Shown here: positions 1 to 11,830 of the stretch, piece by piece
Layout of the letters: each line of letters begins with the position of its first letter
How positions within the stretch are numbered: the first letter of the stretch is position 1
DNA from: Lycocorax pyrrhopterus obiensis
Lineage: Eukaryota > Chordata > Aves > Passeriformes > Paradisaeidae
Assembly (NCBI GenBank): GCA_014706295.1
Contig: JACSVZ010000011.1
Location: forward strand, 3,970,663-4,034,662
DNA: 64,000 bases
Direction of reading: 5' to 3'
Program-made: the position numbers and the translations under genes
Notes under the pieces: generated by a model
Told to the model about the DNA's origin: nothing
What the model saw: the letters and a program-made list of their open reading frames with translations, nothing else
Databases searched by the model: none

Positions 1-2204
1 CAAGCATTCCACTCCATGGACCAGGAGATTGGATAACAGCCACTGCAGCACCAAGCCCTCACACCCCACTCTGTCCCCGCTTGTGAGATCACAGCTCAGA
101 ACTGGGACTTTCTGCATTTTCTTGCTTGATTCGTTCATTTGGGTTTTTTACTTGTTGTTTGGGGGTTTTATAGTCCTTGCAATATAATTGTAAATTTATT
201 TTTCTTTCTAAAATAATGATTTAGGTAGAAAAGGGAAGGTGTCTCCATCTGCTGTAGTTCAACATACACAAGATCCACAAAGTTTTTGGATACAACCCCT
301 CACTATGTCCAGAGATGTAGGAAATGGTAGAGGCACTTGTGAGACAGAATCAAGAGTTATTTATATAAAATACGACATGATATGTTTACTGAAAAGCACC
401 TCCACCTCATGAATATTCCAGGAAGCTTTGACCCTTTCAAAATTTCCTGTAGTGTTGAAAAAATGTCATTTCTCATGGGCTACTTTGTTTTGATACATGC
501 GATGCTTAAATGGCAGCTAGAAAAGCATAGCAACACATGCAGCACTAACTACTGATGGCACTGATGACAGAAATAGGCAAATACCTGACTTATTCATTTG
601 TTTTTCAACTTTTCTAGTCTAAGGTATCCAAACATATTCAGATGTTCTCAGCACTTCTGAAGTAGAGCTTAGAGATAATGTGATGCAATGACTACTGCCT
701 AAAGAGCTGGAAAATATTTCTTTTAACTGCAGGAAAAGTTCAGATTATGCTGTTAGATTGGAAAAGATCTTATTTGGACAACCATGCAGAGTTGTCAGTT
801 AAAATAAATGTTTGGATTAAGTGAAGAAATTTCATTGGTAATTACGGCTTGAAGGAGACACGCTGCATTTGTGAATGGCTGAGTTCCATGCTCTCAGACA
901 AAGGAGGGAAAATGCTTACTCAATTTCCCTAAAATCTGACAATAGAAATACAAATATACTGGCAAGATGGAACTTCTCTTCTGCTTTAAGTCTTCCACAA
1001 AAAAAAAAAAAAAAATTTCTTCCTTGCAATGAGGATAACAACGTGCAAAGACACCTGAACACTCAGCTCAGACGTAGACCCTTGGTACTTCCTACAAAAT
1101 CCTGGCCAGACTTTGTAATGCATAAGCATCAGTTCCAAAAGAACATCAGAAAAGCAAAAGCTTTATGTGCTGTTCTGGAATCCAGGAAAAAAAATGCATT
1201 GCCTTAGGCATTGTATTTAAATGAGCCTTCCAAGATCCTCATGAATGTTAGCTCAGACAGAGTTTATCTACCAGGGGGAAACCAGAGATTCAGCTTCACT
1301 GCCAACTTTCTCAATAAACATGAGCCACTGGCATTGTCCAAAATAGAGCAGATAAGCAGAAGTTGCACATCCCACTCATTACTATGCTATATTAAAGCTT
1401 AGCACAGTTGAGGGAATAACATTTCAGAAGTTATTTACAGTGATGTGAACAATTTAGTTTATAAACAAATAAGCAATAAATGTCCTTATCTGGGAGATTA
1501 AAAAAAAAAGTTAGTTTTTACAAAAAAGTCAAAACATATTTTTTCAAGCACTGATTACCAGAGAAATGTTAGTGGTTTGGGTGTGTTTAGTAGGGTTATT
1601 TACTTGTTTCTATTTCAATTAGCAAGTGCTCTGTGTGCATGTTACAGAAGGGCTGCTGCTTTTAGACAGCACAATGTCTGACCAGTATTCCAGCTGATGT
1701 GGAAAAAAAGCACTTGGATGCCGTAGAAATGTTAAAATTTGCTTGGGTTTTACCCTTTTCATAGCATCAGTTCCCGCCATTTTCAGCTTGTGGCAGCACA
1801 AGGATACCAAGATTAATTGCAATCTTTTCCTAAAGCAGCAATTTTTACCTTAGACCCTCTGAGCTCAGAGTACTGATCTTTGAGAGAGACTCAGACCCTG
1901 AAGGTCCTGTTGGGTTCCCTGCCAAGGCGTTAGGACAGGCTGGGCACTGGAACCCCGTGAATCTTAGTGGAGATGTGCAGCCAGATTCCCCAGAGGGACC
2001 CACGTGCTCCCCACTCACCCCAGCTGGAGAAGGGCCCCACTGCCAGGTCCCTTGGAAGGATGAGTCGTTTTTGTTGGTGACTGCTACAAAATCCAAGGCT
2101 TTGGCATCGTTTGCAGGCTGCCTTTTAACGCCCAGGTGTCTGTGAAACAGCTGTGTAATTTGGGAGCCTTGTCTTCAGGTCTGTTAAACCCCAAAAATCA
2201 CCTG
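1..2204. other. Single-copy noncoding DNA, left edge of window
   Basis: I see no gene here. The sequence is AT-rich, with stops in all frames. The first 36 bases read open to a TAA, and T-rich, 3'UTR-like sequence follows. That is too little to call the end of a gene. Bases 1850-2110 are more GC-rich and open on both strands, but neither translation resembles a known protein. A run of 17 A lies at 999-1015. Confidence 0.65.
999..1015. repeat. Poly(A) run, 17 A
   Basis: This is an uninterrupted run of A followed by TTTCT. No recognisable retroposon body lies directly upstream, so I read it as a simple mononucleotide tract rather than a SINE or processed-pseudogene tail. Confidence 0.9.
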
Positions 2205-2310
2205 CCACAGAACCACAGAATCACTGAGGTTGGAAAAGACCTCCAAGGTCCTCAAATCCAACCTCTGACCAAGCACCACCATTTCCCTCCACAGCCTAAA
2301 CCCAGGGCTG
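2205..2310 (-). mobile_element. CR1 LINE 3' end (5'-truncated)
   Basis: On the plus strand the block opens with two degenerate copies of the CR1 terminal octamer (CACAGAAC, CACAGAAT). It continues with GAGGTTGGAAAAGACCTCCA, then a segment related to the CR1 motif TCCAACC..TGACCAA.CACCACC. This is the reverse complement of a CR1 3' untranslated end, so the element lies on the minus strand with its 3' terminus near 2205. Similarity fades after about 2310. Only the tail remains and no reverse-transcriptase frame is present. The GGTTGGAAAAGACCTC form suggests an older Y/C-like subfamily than the copy at 50.5 kb. The family is secure; the subfamily is a guess. Confidence 0.85.
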
Positions 2311-4164
2311 AGCCTGCAGAGGGTGACGAGGCCTTTCCCTGCTGGTCCCCAGCCTGTACTCCCAGAATTTGGAGGTGTTTTGGAAGAGACACGCATTTCA
2401 AACCTCCCTTTACAGCTTTAATTAGCATGGCTGGCTGCACAGATATGTTAATGGTAGTTTTCTTCACACAGATCCAGAAATTAGGTTGTAATAATCTCAA
2501 CATTTTCAAAAACCTGTTATATTGGCTCAGCATTCGCACCTCACCCAACCAATGACACATCCTACCAACTCTGCATTTTCCTCTACAGTTTAGTGAAGTG
2601 TAGAGATGTGCATTTTCAAATCTATTATGGGGTTTTTTGTCCATGAAAACTTCCAGGAAAGCAGCACTTCCTTGATTTTTACATTTTTACACATCAAAAT
2701 AAACCAGCAGTGTTTATTTTTGCGCCCAGCAAGCTGAGAGGGTGGAGTTTCAGGAGGCAGTTATTTAGGAGACCTGAAATTACTTGAAGAAATGTTAAGC
2801 AAATGATACATTTTGGCAATAAAAGTGTATTTGTGACTTGGTGAAAGTCCTGAAAATATTATTTTTCTGATCTTCACTCCTGCAGAGTCTCTTAATTTTT
2901 CATGGAAAACATATTTGAAGTCTTTAAAGTCGTCAAGCTATTTATTTTTCTTGGAGGGGACTCTAACATGGATCATCTGATCACTGCTAATTCTATTTTT
3001 TTTTCCTAAATGAGAAAACAAATGACAAAAAGAACTGAGACAAATCTGGATTTTTGTGCAAATTCAATAGGCTTTATTTTTTCCTATTTCTTACCTTCTC
3101 TGGATATCTTTTTCATCTACCCACTAATCTAACTTTCTTTACATTTTGTTTTTACTTAAATAAACATTAAGCATACTTGCCTACAGTAAGCTTTCTTGTT
3201 TTATTCCCTTTGCTCTCCTTTCCTGTACAATAAGCCCATTAATTTTTAATACTTTATTTTCTGGGTTTTCTCTTTTGTTATTTGATTCTTAATGAATTCT
3301 CTCTTAAGCTTACAATATCAATGCTTATTTATTATGGATGTATTGTACAGAAACATTTTTACTGTGATTTGATTTTTCATCAGAAGACCTTGAAGTTCAC
3401 TTTATATAGAAGGAGTGACAAAAAAAATCCTTGGGAAATAATCCACTCAAAATAAATATAGGTAATTTAAGAGAGGGGAAAGAAACCCAAACCCATAACC
3501 AAAGAACAACAATGAGAGTAAACTGGGAAAATATTTTTGGAAATAAAATAAATCCATTGTAAAAGACGACTTGCATTAAACTGAGAATTCTTTTGTGTTT
3601 TGGCTTACTTTTCTTGTCGGATTCCAAGATAAATTGCTTAATTTTTTTTTTTAAGCCAAAGTTTTCATGGAGATTGTGTCAATCAAAGGAAAGTTATTTT
3701 CTACATTTATAGTTACATCGGTAAGAGAGAGAAGGTGTCTTGGTCAGTGGGACTACAGAGCATCACTCCTGTATCTGCTCAGTTTATACTCCGTTAGGAA
3801 TGTAATTAATAAGAGATACAAGGAGGAACAGACTTCCAGGCAGCTCAGGAAACACTGATCAGAGAGCTGGTACTGACACACAGTAAGTCAAAAGTCTGGA
3901 GTGCTGCTTTGGTGCCTGGTCTCCCTAATCCCCTTTTTCCATGGTTTCTGGCTGTGTGTGCTGAAGTGGGGATGAAGGAATATGCAGCCAGGTATTTTGA
4001 TCCAAAGATTAGGTTTTGGGAAATTTTAACATTGATATGCTTTTAAACTTCTATAATTATTTCAAAATCCTAAATATGAAATACAGCAGTGATTCCAGAT
4101 GCTACGTGGTAGAAAATGTTTCTTAAATAAATATTTACTCCTGTTTTTTTAAATGACAGTGCTT
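2311..4164. other. AT-rich noncoding DNA
   Basis: This is mostly T-rich, A-rich single-copy sequence (about 2640-3660 is especially T-rich on the plus strand). I find no gene, no repeat family that I recognise and no structured RNA. Confidence 0.6.
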
Positions 4165-4275
4165 TGATAACAATTCCAGCCCAGGCAGAGTAGATTTGAT
4201 TTTATATGATCTTGGACAAGTTGCTTAGCTATTCTTAGCTTCTGTGCTTTCCCAGCTAAGTGAGGGATTGTCAGT
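4165..4275 (+). mobile_element. MIR-like ancient SINE fragment
   Basis: Bases about 4200-4270 follow the order of the MIR core: a GTGACCTTGGGCAAG-type block (here TGATCTTGGACAAGTTGCTT), then a pyrimidine-rich CTTCTGTGCTTTCCCAGC segment and a weakly conserved AAGTGAGGGAT block matching the AAATGGGGAT region. Copies in birds are old and diverged, which fits the many mismatches. The orientation is plus. The ends are approximate, and I call this by eye from memory of the consensus. Confidence 0.5.
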
Positions 4276-5710
4276 ATGAATTCATTGATTGGGATCACTA
4301 AAAGGAGGCCCTATAGCTGGATTTTAGGCAGATTCACAGGCTAGAGTAGTTTTCAGAAGAGTAACAATAACGCTAAAATATGTCAGCAGTGTTTTATGGC
4401 ATGACTGAACCAGGAAATAAACAACCAATGAATAAAGAAAGAGCTGGGAAACACTTGAAGAAGCTTAAAGTTTTAAACCAGAAACTTACCTGCTGATTTA
4501 CACCAGTTCTTCCAGAACTCTTGAGTATAACTTGAAAACTTCCTGCATGTTTTCTGAGTAATGGGGCAGAACAAACCCGTGCTGTTAGCAATTAATATCA
4601 TGGTTTTTAATTTTTGTCAGGATCAGTATTTTTTTTTAATACTGGTATGAATAGGTACTTACCTGATTTTGTAAAACAGTATTGGGCATTTCAGAGTTGT
4701 TCTGATGGAAACAAAGCTTCTACTTCTTTCTTACTAGAAATCAGGAAAACATTGATGTTTTCATTTGGTGAAGCTGTTATTTTAACTGGAATGGATTGGT
4801 GTCCTCCTGAGTATCAGTCTGAGTTCTGGAGGAAAAAGGATGCAGAAAGCTCAAGAACTCAGCTGGAAGGGCTCCATCCCCTTGGAGCTGTAGCCAGAAG
4901 CTCTCCCCGGGTCACACCTCGCTCAGAGCACAGAGCCAGCTCTGTCACACCAGAGCACATCTATGCCCTTCCCACCCCTCCACCAGCCTGCCTCTGGATT
5001 TTCTGTCTGCAACACAATCCCACGCGAGGAGAATTCCATTTGGATTTGAGTACGACAGCACTAGGCAATAACTGGTGGGAGTAATTTTACCAGTGAAGCA
5101 GGAGATAGCTGTGCATCCTCTGAGTCTTATTTATAACACACCACTCGTGTTCCTTGTACTCACTCTGAAGAGTCAGGATAAAAATTGGGTTATTTATACA
5201 AACCTGCCCCGAAGGGAGAATAGTTGAAGAGACTGTTCCATTCCTCTGGCTCATTCTTTGTCACTTCTCCTTAATTTCTGGGAGTTAATTGTAACCAATG
5301 CAGTCTAGATATGAGACAGACAGGAATCTGGGCTGAGTAAATAAACCTCTTCCTCTAAACCTGGGTTTCTCTTGCATATTAGGTTTTGGTGTCTCCTGAA
5401 AAAGCCTCTCAAACGTGTGCTAAATTGCATATAAAGATTGAGATAGATACTTCTGTGCAAATACGTCTGACTGTTCTGTGTGCACAAGTGTGATTTTTCA
5501 CGCTTAATGTGGGTCTTGTTTGTCTTTTCATGAAGGAGAAAGCTTGTCCTAAAAATTAAAGACTTGGTTTGAAACTCAAGTGAGCTGAACACTAGTCTCA
5601 GCCTGGCTAAAACTTTCCATGTAGCTGGAAGTCACATCAGGGCTGCTGTGCCACAGCTTCAGGCTGGTCAGCCTGTTCTTGTTCTTACTCCCCTGTGCCT
5701 CACAGGAGTC

Positions 5711-5726
5711 ATTTTCAGCTGAAAAT
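5711..5726. other. 16-bp perfect palindrome centred on an E-box
   Basis: ATTTTCAGCTGAAAAT is a perfect palindrome whose centre is the E-box CAGCTG. A second CAGCTG follows at 5731-5736. Paired CAGCTG sites are the usual recognition pattern of class II bHLH factors, but a functional role here is only a possibility. Confidence 0.5.
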
Positions 5727-6231
5727 TTCCAGCTGCCTCTGCAAACCCTTTGTGCCAACTCGTGCTTTCAGTAGGAGCCTTCCTGAGCCATGACTTCTCA
5801 TTCCTACCTACACACACCTACTCTCACTACACATTTTTACCATCAGAGAGTCAACGCTGTAAGAAATTATCAAAACTTTTCTTCATGCCTCGTAAGCAAT
5901 AATGAAGACGTGCTCCTTTCAGAATCTGCTTTTTGTTAATGCCAGAGAGTGTGGAATTTAATGCCCATGTAGCTGACATTTCATACAATTTATGTTCTAT
6001 TGCTGGAAATGTTTTTTACCTCTTGGGTAAACATTATCAGGAATATACCACGTTTTTCCTCCAGACGAGGTCATGGATGAGAAATGAACAGAAATGCTGT
6101 CAGGCCCCGAATCCATGTAACAGTTTTGACTAGTTGTTTTCTAACATGCTGCTTTGCCACACAACAAGACAAATCCTTTGCCAAATAGGAGAGAGTGTAA
6201 CAGTTGTTACCTTTCAACAACTCTTCATTTC

Positions 6232-6374
6232 TGATCAAAAGATAAGGAGGTAATTTTTTGAAATCTGTTAATCCAAAGAAGCTTAGCTGCTAATGGTTCC
6301 CAGAATCCTTTTGCTGTGTGTGCCATGTTCAGTCTTTGCAATGATCAAAAGTGAGGGAACTCTGCTGATCAAAA
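6232..6374 (+). promoter_or_regulatory. Three copies of TGATCAAAA (TCF/LEF-like)
   Basis: The nonamer TGATCAAAA occurs at 6232-6240, 6342-6350 and 6366-6374, all in the same orientation. ATCAAA is the core of TCF/LEF sites (WWCAAAG), although the final G is missing in all three. The clustering is seen directly; the regulatory reading is inference. Confidence 0.25.
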
Positions 6375-7904
6375 CTAAAGGAACATGTTATTTTGACACT
6401 TAGAGATAAACTTTGCTTTCTACGCTGATGAGGATTCAGAAATTGTACATCACCCTACAACAATTCAGTAAGTCTGCTAAAGAATGCAAATCTTCTACCT
6501 TGTAAAACATCCACGAGGAGAGAAGACTTAGAGTTCTCCTTCAGAAGGAGAACAGGAATTCAAATGCTGTAAATTATGTTTAGCCAGACACTATGTAAGA
6601 AAAATATTGAATGTTTACATTTAATGTGAAAAAATAGAAATGTGAACTGTGCCTCTGGTAAATAGAAGCTCTTGACACAATAAATCTCCTAGTCACAGGC
6701 AGAGTTCATGTTTGCCTTTTAATTTTTGCTGGGGAGTGCGGTAGATTGAAATAGTCACTGAAGAATGACTTCGTGTTTGCAGAAAAGAGGATTTCTCTTC
6801 AGCCACTTCAAGAAGAGCAGTAGGTCTGTGGCTGCTGTAGTTGGAATTTGTTCAGTGTCATACCGGCCAAAGACACCCTCAGTAACACCTCTGTCCACGT
6901 ATCACTGTGCACTAAGATTTTTCTCCATTTACCTACAGAGCCCTACCACAAGTGCTGCTCTGCACTTACATGGTTATGTTCATACACAATGTAGGGGATA
7001 TTAAATTCATTTTTTTTAATTCCCACAAACCCACTGGAAATATTTGACAGAAAATGCCTGCATGAAAAAAGCCTGTGACATTCCAGGCATATGAGGAAAC
7101 CAGCCCTGACCTTTCCCTTTGTATTGGTCGATGAAGGTGAAGAGCAGCTCCATTTATATCAGATCTCCCGTAGATACCAACTGTACATTATCCTACGGAG
7201 CTTCCGTGCTGAAAGACCAGATAATTTGGGCAAATTTCTGAAGTTGTTCTGGCACCAGCATGTATTGGCTTCTGTTCACCTTCGAATTCATTTTTCTGTC
7301 TTGGAGGAGATAATAAGGGTCCCTCACCACATGAAGGTTACTGTCGTAGCTTGGTGGTGGACCCTGAGCTTCTAAACACCGGAGGGGTTTCTTCTCATTT
7401 GTTCTTGTGGATAGATGGATCTGACAGAGAACAGAAAGGGGTTTTCCTTTTTTAGCGTATTTTTTTTTCCGGATCATCAAGTACAATTGGCAACATGTTT
7501 ATGTCACAGTTTTTATTTCTAGGAAACTGCATGTGTGGGCTGACCAGAGCTGTTCATGAAATTACAGCCATTTCGTACAGCCATTTCTGCAAAATATTAA
7601 AAAAAAAAAATAAACCCACTATGCCCTCATCTATATGTTTGAATCATCTATCACTTACTTCATCATGGCAACTCCTCTAAATTAAACTGTCCTCATTTCT
7701 GCTCTGAGGACTTGTTGCGGATATTTTGCCAACATCCAGCAGAGCTACGCTTAGGAGTGACTGTAGAGCTGTGTGTAATTTTGCCTCTAGTAGCTCAGCA
7801 CTATCATGTTCTCTCCTGCCTCTTGTCCCTCTGCTCTTTCCAGTCCTGTAATCACATTCTCTTGATTTTCAGCTGTGTGTGCCTGGAACGATTCTTCTGA
7901 TCTC

Positions 7905-8110
7905 ATATGCAGGCACCCTCTCTCTTCCTTTGAATTCCTTGCTGAAACATTTCTTCAGACAATTATTTCTACCCTTTATTTATAATCAGTGATCTCTCCT
8001 GAACTGTTGCCTCTTGTCTTGTCTGGTTTTTATCTCATATCAGATTATAAGATCTTTGAGTAAGGGAATATGTCTTGCTATGTCTTTGTAAAACGCTTTA
8101 TAAACTTACA
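7905..8110 (+). mobile_element. Ancient L2-like LINE/SINE 3' end
   Basis: The stretch resembles a 3' end found widely in amniote genomes. A TTGCCTCTTGTCTTGT block (about 8005-8020) is followed by AGATTATAAGATCTTTGAG, matching the AGATTGTAAGCTCTTTGGGG motif, then a G-rich piece, TATGTCTT, and TTTGTAAAACGCTTTATAAA, matching a TGTAAAGCGCCTAGCA-type end. The order and spacing fit an old L2-derived element in plus orientation. The ends are approximate, and the exact family needs a repeat library. Confidence 0.5.
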
Positions 8111-9371
8111 GTGACAGCCACGATAATTCCTGGTACATTTCCACTCAGATCAAGGAATTACTGCTTACTGATTCTGGGCAGCACATGCTCCCATGGGCTA
8201 GTGAATTCAGGTTTATCAGGGCATTAGACTATCCTGATAATTAAAATTTGCTATTGTGATCATCAGAAGTGGTGTGACTGTTGCTCGGATTAATTCACCG
8301 CCGCTCCTGCTGACCTGAATACGTCTGTCAGCGGCTCCGATCGAACAGGGCGCACTGCCTGCTCTGACAGTGGGGCTAGGGAACAGCACGGGAGGAAGGA
8401 GAGGAGGCTACTGCCTCTGCATCATCGTTAGACTTGCCTTTTCTTTTCTTTTCTTTTTACCCTGCCTTTTCATTGTACTTGAAAAATAATTTCTGTCAGA
8501 TGTTAAGAAAGGCAAGGCTTCCATCTCTAGCTCCATGGTGAGGGAGCTACATGGAAGCAACCAGAACTTCCTTCTGAGGCATCATTTTCTTTACGAAAAT
8601 GCAAAGAGGCCAATTGTTCTCTGGGAATGAAAAGTTGAAGAGCTATCCTGCCATACAGTTTTAATGGCTGTATATGCTGCTTGTTTTATTCTATTTATCA
8701 GAAATTCCAAGCTCATTTCTGTGCCTTGCCAGAGCGCATTCAAGTCAGAGTTTCACTACAGTTCCAAGGAGGAAAGCTAATAAATTACAATAAAACATTA
8801 TATTGTACCTCCAAGTTGTCAGTGACTGAATGCTTAAATTGCAGTAACTAGCAAGTGATATTTTTCTTGGTGGAAAACAAAGGAATTTTTCTCCCCAGTA
8901 TTGCAGTATGAGGTTTATAGCAAATCATGGGATTCATTCAGTACTATAAATATAATCTGCTTGTAATACATATTACAGTCCTCATTAAACTTTTAAGAAT
9001 AGCTATGATATTTGCTGTGGAAACAGCCCTCTCCCCTCTAACTTCCATCCTTTATCCATCAGCAGAAAGCTGAGCTGAATCTCTCCATAAAATGAATACA
9101 TCCCTTTCCTGTCCCTCCCTTGTCACCATTCTTAGTTTGCTACTCAGAAATAGATCTGGGTCACTAATTTAGGAAACTCTGCATGTACTACTGATTTCCA
9201 AAAGGCTTTGTAAATTTTAATAGAGACAAGGGTACCTTCTCCATCACATTTGGCCCCATGGAAAGTATTCATATCAAGTATTTCCTTGCAAACCCATTAG
9301 TAGTGATTTGCAATAGTCCAATTTAGAGGTCACTTAAGCATGAAAACAGTGTACAAGAAAGTGTATAATGA
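8111..9371. other. Single-copy noncoding DNA
   Basis: No gene is seen. Bases about 8284-8365 are locally CpG-rich for this AT-rich setting (around eight CpGs in 80 bp) and may be a conserved element. The rest is featureless AT-rich sequence. Confidence 0.55.
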
Positions 9372-9430
9372 AACAATATCAGTAATAGCATATTTAAATG
9401 AACAATATCAGTAATAGCATATTTTAAATG
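9372..9430 (+). repeat. Tandem duplication, 29-30 bp x 2
   Basis: Unit 1 (9372-9400) and unit 2 (9401-9430) are identical except for one extra T in the A/T run of unit 2. Both begin AACAATATCAGTAATAGCAT. The near identity indicates a recent local slippage duplication, and its copy number may vary between individuals. Confidence 0.95.
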
Positions 9431-11559
9431 TTTCATTAAGTCTGAATTGTTATATTGTAGTACTGCTGTGAAATAGCTGCTGCTTTCTTTAAGATTCCTT
9501 TTATATCTGTATTACCGAGGCACAGAAACCAAAAGATGATGAAAGTCAAAATATTTTTATTAATCATGTGTTTTAGAACATTTGTATACTGGATGACTTG
9601 GTTTATATGTCTTTATATAGTCAATAGTCCTAGATTAGATCCAATTAATATAAATTCAGTGTGTTTTTTATGGAGGCAGTGTGAAGATGAACATTTTGTA
9701 GTCTCGCAAATTAAATTAAAACAATTAAAACACTTTTTTTTTGCTTTCAGAAAACTGTTATCCCAGCAACATAGATTGTCAGTGTCCTGATTCGAAGACA
9801 TGAAACAAACAAAATTTTCCATCATAACCTATCAATTAATTTTGTTCTTGCTAAGCAAAGCTGTCCAGTTCACTGGGCTGTGCTTTCTGTGCTGCTGAGT
9901 GGCACCAGGTCAGTCACTCCCTGCAGAAAACTCGGGAGAGGGACGTGCTTCAGACACATTCCTGTCCTTGGGGCATGGTGTGGTAGGAGAGCAGCAAGTA
10001 TTCATTTGGGACAGCTCTTCCCAAACCCATTACATGGAGGTTTTCAGTTCTTTCTAAGTTTTCCTTAGCTGAAATGAGATAGTGAGACAGCACTAGGCCC
10101 AGAGTTAAACCCAAAATGTTCTTGGCCTAGGTGGCACTGCCTTGTTTGCAGCAATATCCAAGTTAACAGTGCATTAGCTGGATTTAATTGTTGAACAGCA
10201 GAAATTGATCTCATTCTATCAACACCGTGTAGCCATGGAAGCGCCTAGCAGCTGAGGATCTGGTCTTTCATTCTGCAATGAAACTGCAGATTATTCAAGA
10301 ACACTGCACTGCTGAGACCTGGCTAAAATTTGTGTGGGTGATTGTTTCAGGTTTTTTTTCCCATTTTCTCCAGCAAAGTCCAGTGCAACAAACCCCCTGA
10401 AAACTGACTTGCCTTTTGGAAGCAGCAGTTTTGAATCTGTGAGCTTCTGAAAACTGGAATGGTTTTGGCTGAAAACTGTTTCCAAGGGAAAATGAAAACT
10501 CCAAAGCTCTGGACAACATATATTTCTATTATTATCTTACAAGCAATAAATCCAAGGTAGATGGGAAGATGTGCACTCCCAGAACCAGCAGAGAGGCAGA
10601 ACCTTGTTCTGGTTACTCTGGACCCACAGTGATGTTTATAGGGCTCCTCACCATTTGAGGTCCTGGCTGATGCCAGTGGTGGCTCAGGCAGTTCTGTCCT
10701 CACCCCTCATGCAATGACAGAGCTTTATAAAGAGAACAGAAAACCTACAGGAAGTAATGGAGATTTTGCTATATCATCTGATAAAAATATGTGTTGCTTT
10801 ACTGTCAGTTTACACTTTGCTGGCTCCAGATTCCACCTCATCAGATCAATTTTGCTTTCAGCTTCCAGGACAGAGTAATCCCATAAGCACTGTCTCGACT
10901 GCACAAGCTCTCTTGTCTTCTGACCATCTATTGCAGGCAATCAATCAGTTCAATCTGCCTGAATTGCTCTGACTTTACTTCAGTCTGGAGCTCTGCATTT
11001 CCTTCCCAAGGAAACCATTGAGATGCAGACCGGGAGGTTTGTGTGAAGCCAGAGTGTTCCTGCTCAGCCTTTAGTCTCACCAGTTAGAGCTGTACTTTGT
11101 CTTTATTTCTTACGTAGTCAACTAAGCTTTAAAATACTAGCAAGTTTCCAGCAAGAAAAAAGAAATAATTAAACCAGCTGACACCTATCAATATATATTT
11201 CAACAGTCATTTCAGACTGCAAGATTCATCTTGTCCTTAAATCAATATTTGTGTGAAATATGAGCTTTCTAGAGGCTCTAAATCAAATAGGAGTATCACC
11301 CACCCAGTGTCTTCAATTTTTGAAAAATAGCTTCTGTGATTATGTGGCCTAAATGTAAAGTTAAAAAATATTCTTATGGATGTTTCTTGTGGGTTTTAGT
11401 CCAGAAAATTGACTGGCATAGAAGAATAAAAGAAGTATCTAACACTGTAGCATTTTGGAGCTGTTTGCTTCATTGGACATGCCTTTTATCGTGCATCTCT
11501 GACAAGCAAGGTTAAAAAAAGCAATACTGGAACTGTAAAACACCTCTCCTCTCATTCAC
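9431..11559. other. Single-copy noncoding DNA
   Basis: I recognise no gene or repeat family. Short open frames on both strands between about 10290 and 10970 overlap each other and have no family resemblance, so I treat them as chance. Confidence 0.6.
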
Positions 11560-11830
11560 ACCTAATTATACTGCCTGCTCATTGTGCTCGGTATCTCAGA
11601 GGGCCATGGATATTATTGGTGATTTATCATCTCCCCATTGACAGTGCCGTGGCATTACTGCAGAAAAGAAGCCAAATTCAACCTTCAGGTTATGCCTCTT
11701 GAAATTCTGCGCTGGTTAGGATCCATCTAATGGACCTGTTTATGACACAATAATTCCTTTCCATTTGGGCTGCATCTGCTCGACTTATCGAATATTTTTT
11801 GAGGACTTAGAGCTTTATGTGGTTCAGTCC
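11560..11830. promoter_or_regulatory. Candidate conserved noncoding element
   Basis: This block has a balanced composition without low-complexity tracts. It is dense in homeodomain and Oct-like words (CTAATTATA, ACACAATAATTCC, TTATCGAATA) and has no convincing frame. This is the texture of vertebrate conserved enhancers. The call is by eye and would need cross-species alignment. Confidence 0.25.

Larger units (their letters stand above)
4276..7904. other. Single-copy noncoding DNA
   Basis: I recognise no gene. A 156-codon frame at 4614-5084 has low-complexity, Ser/Pro-rich composition and looks like chance. The region holds a 16-bp palindrome (5711-5726), three copies of TGATCAAAA (6232-6374), a run of 12 A (7599-7610) and a minus-strand exon-like segment at 7328-7420 that is described under findings. 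Confidence 0.6.

Noticed and set aside
1..36. Open reading from base 1 to a TAA, followed by T-rich sequence, as the end of a last coding exon
   Set aside because: Eleven codons are too few to identify a protein. A stop after eleven codons is also the chance expectation.
2136..2644. 139- and 130-codon frames on opposite strands
   Set aside because: Both cross the CR1 tail at 2205-2310 and have no independent support.
4614..5084. 156-codon plus-strand frame
   Set aside because: It has no recognisable domain, a Ser/Pro/Thr-rich composition and no splice or start context of note. Frames of this length are expected in 64 kb of partly GC-rich DNA.
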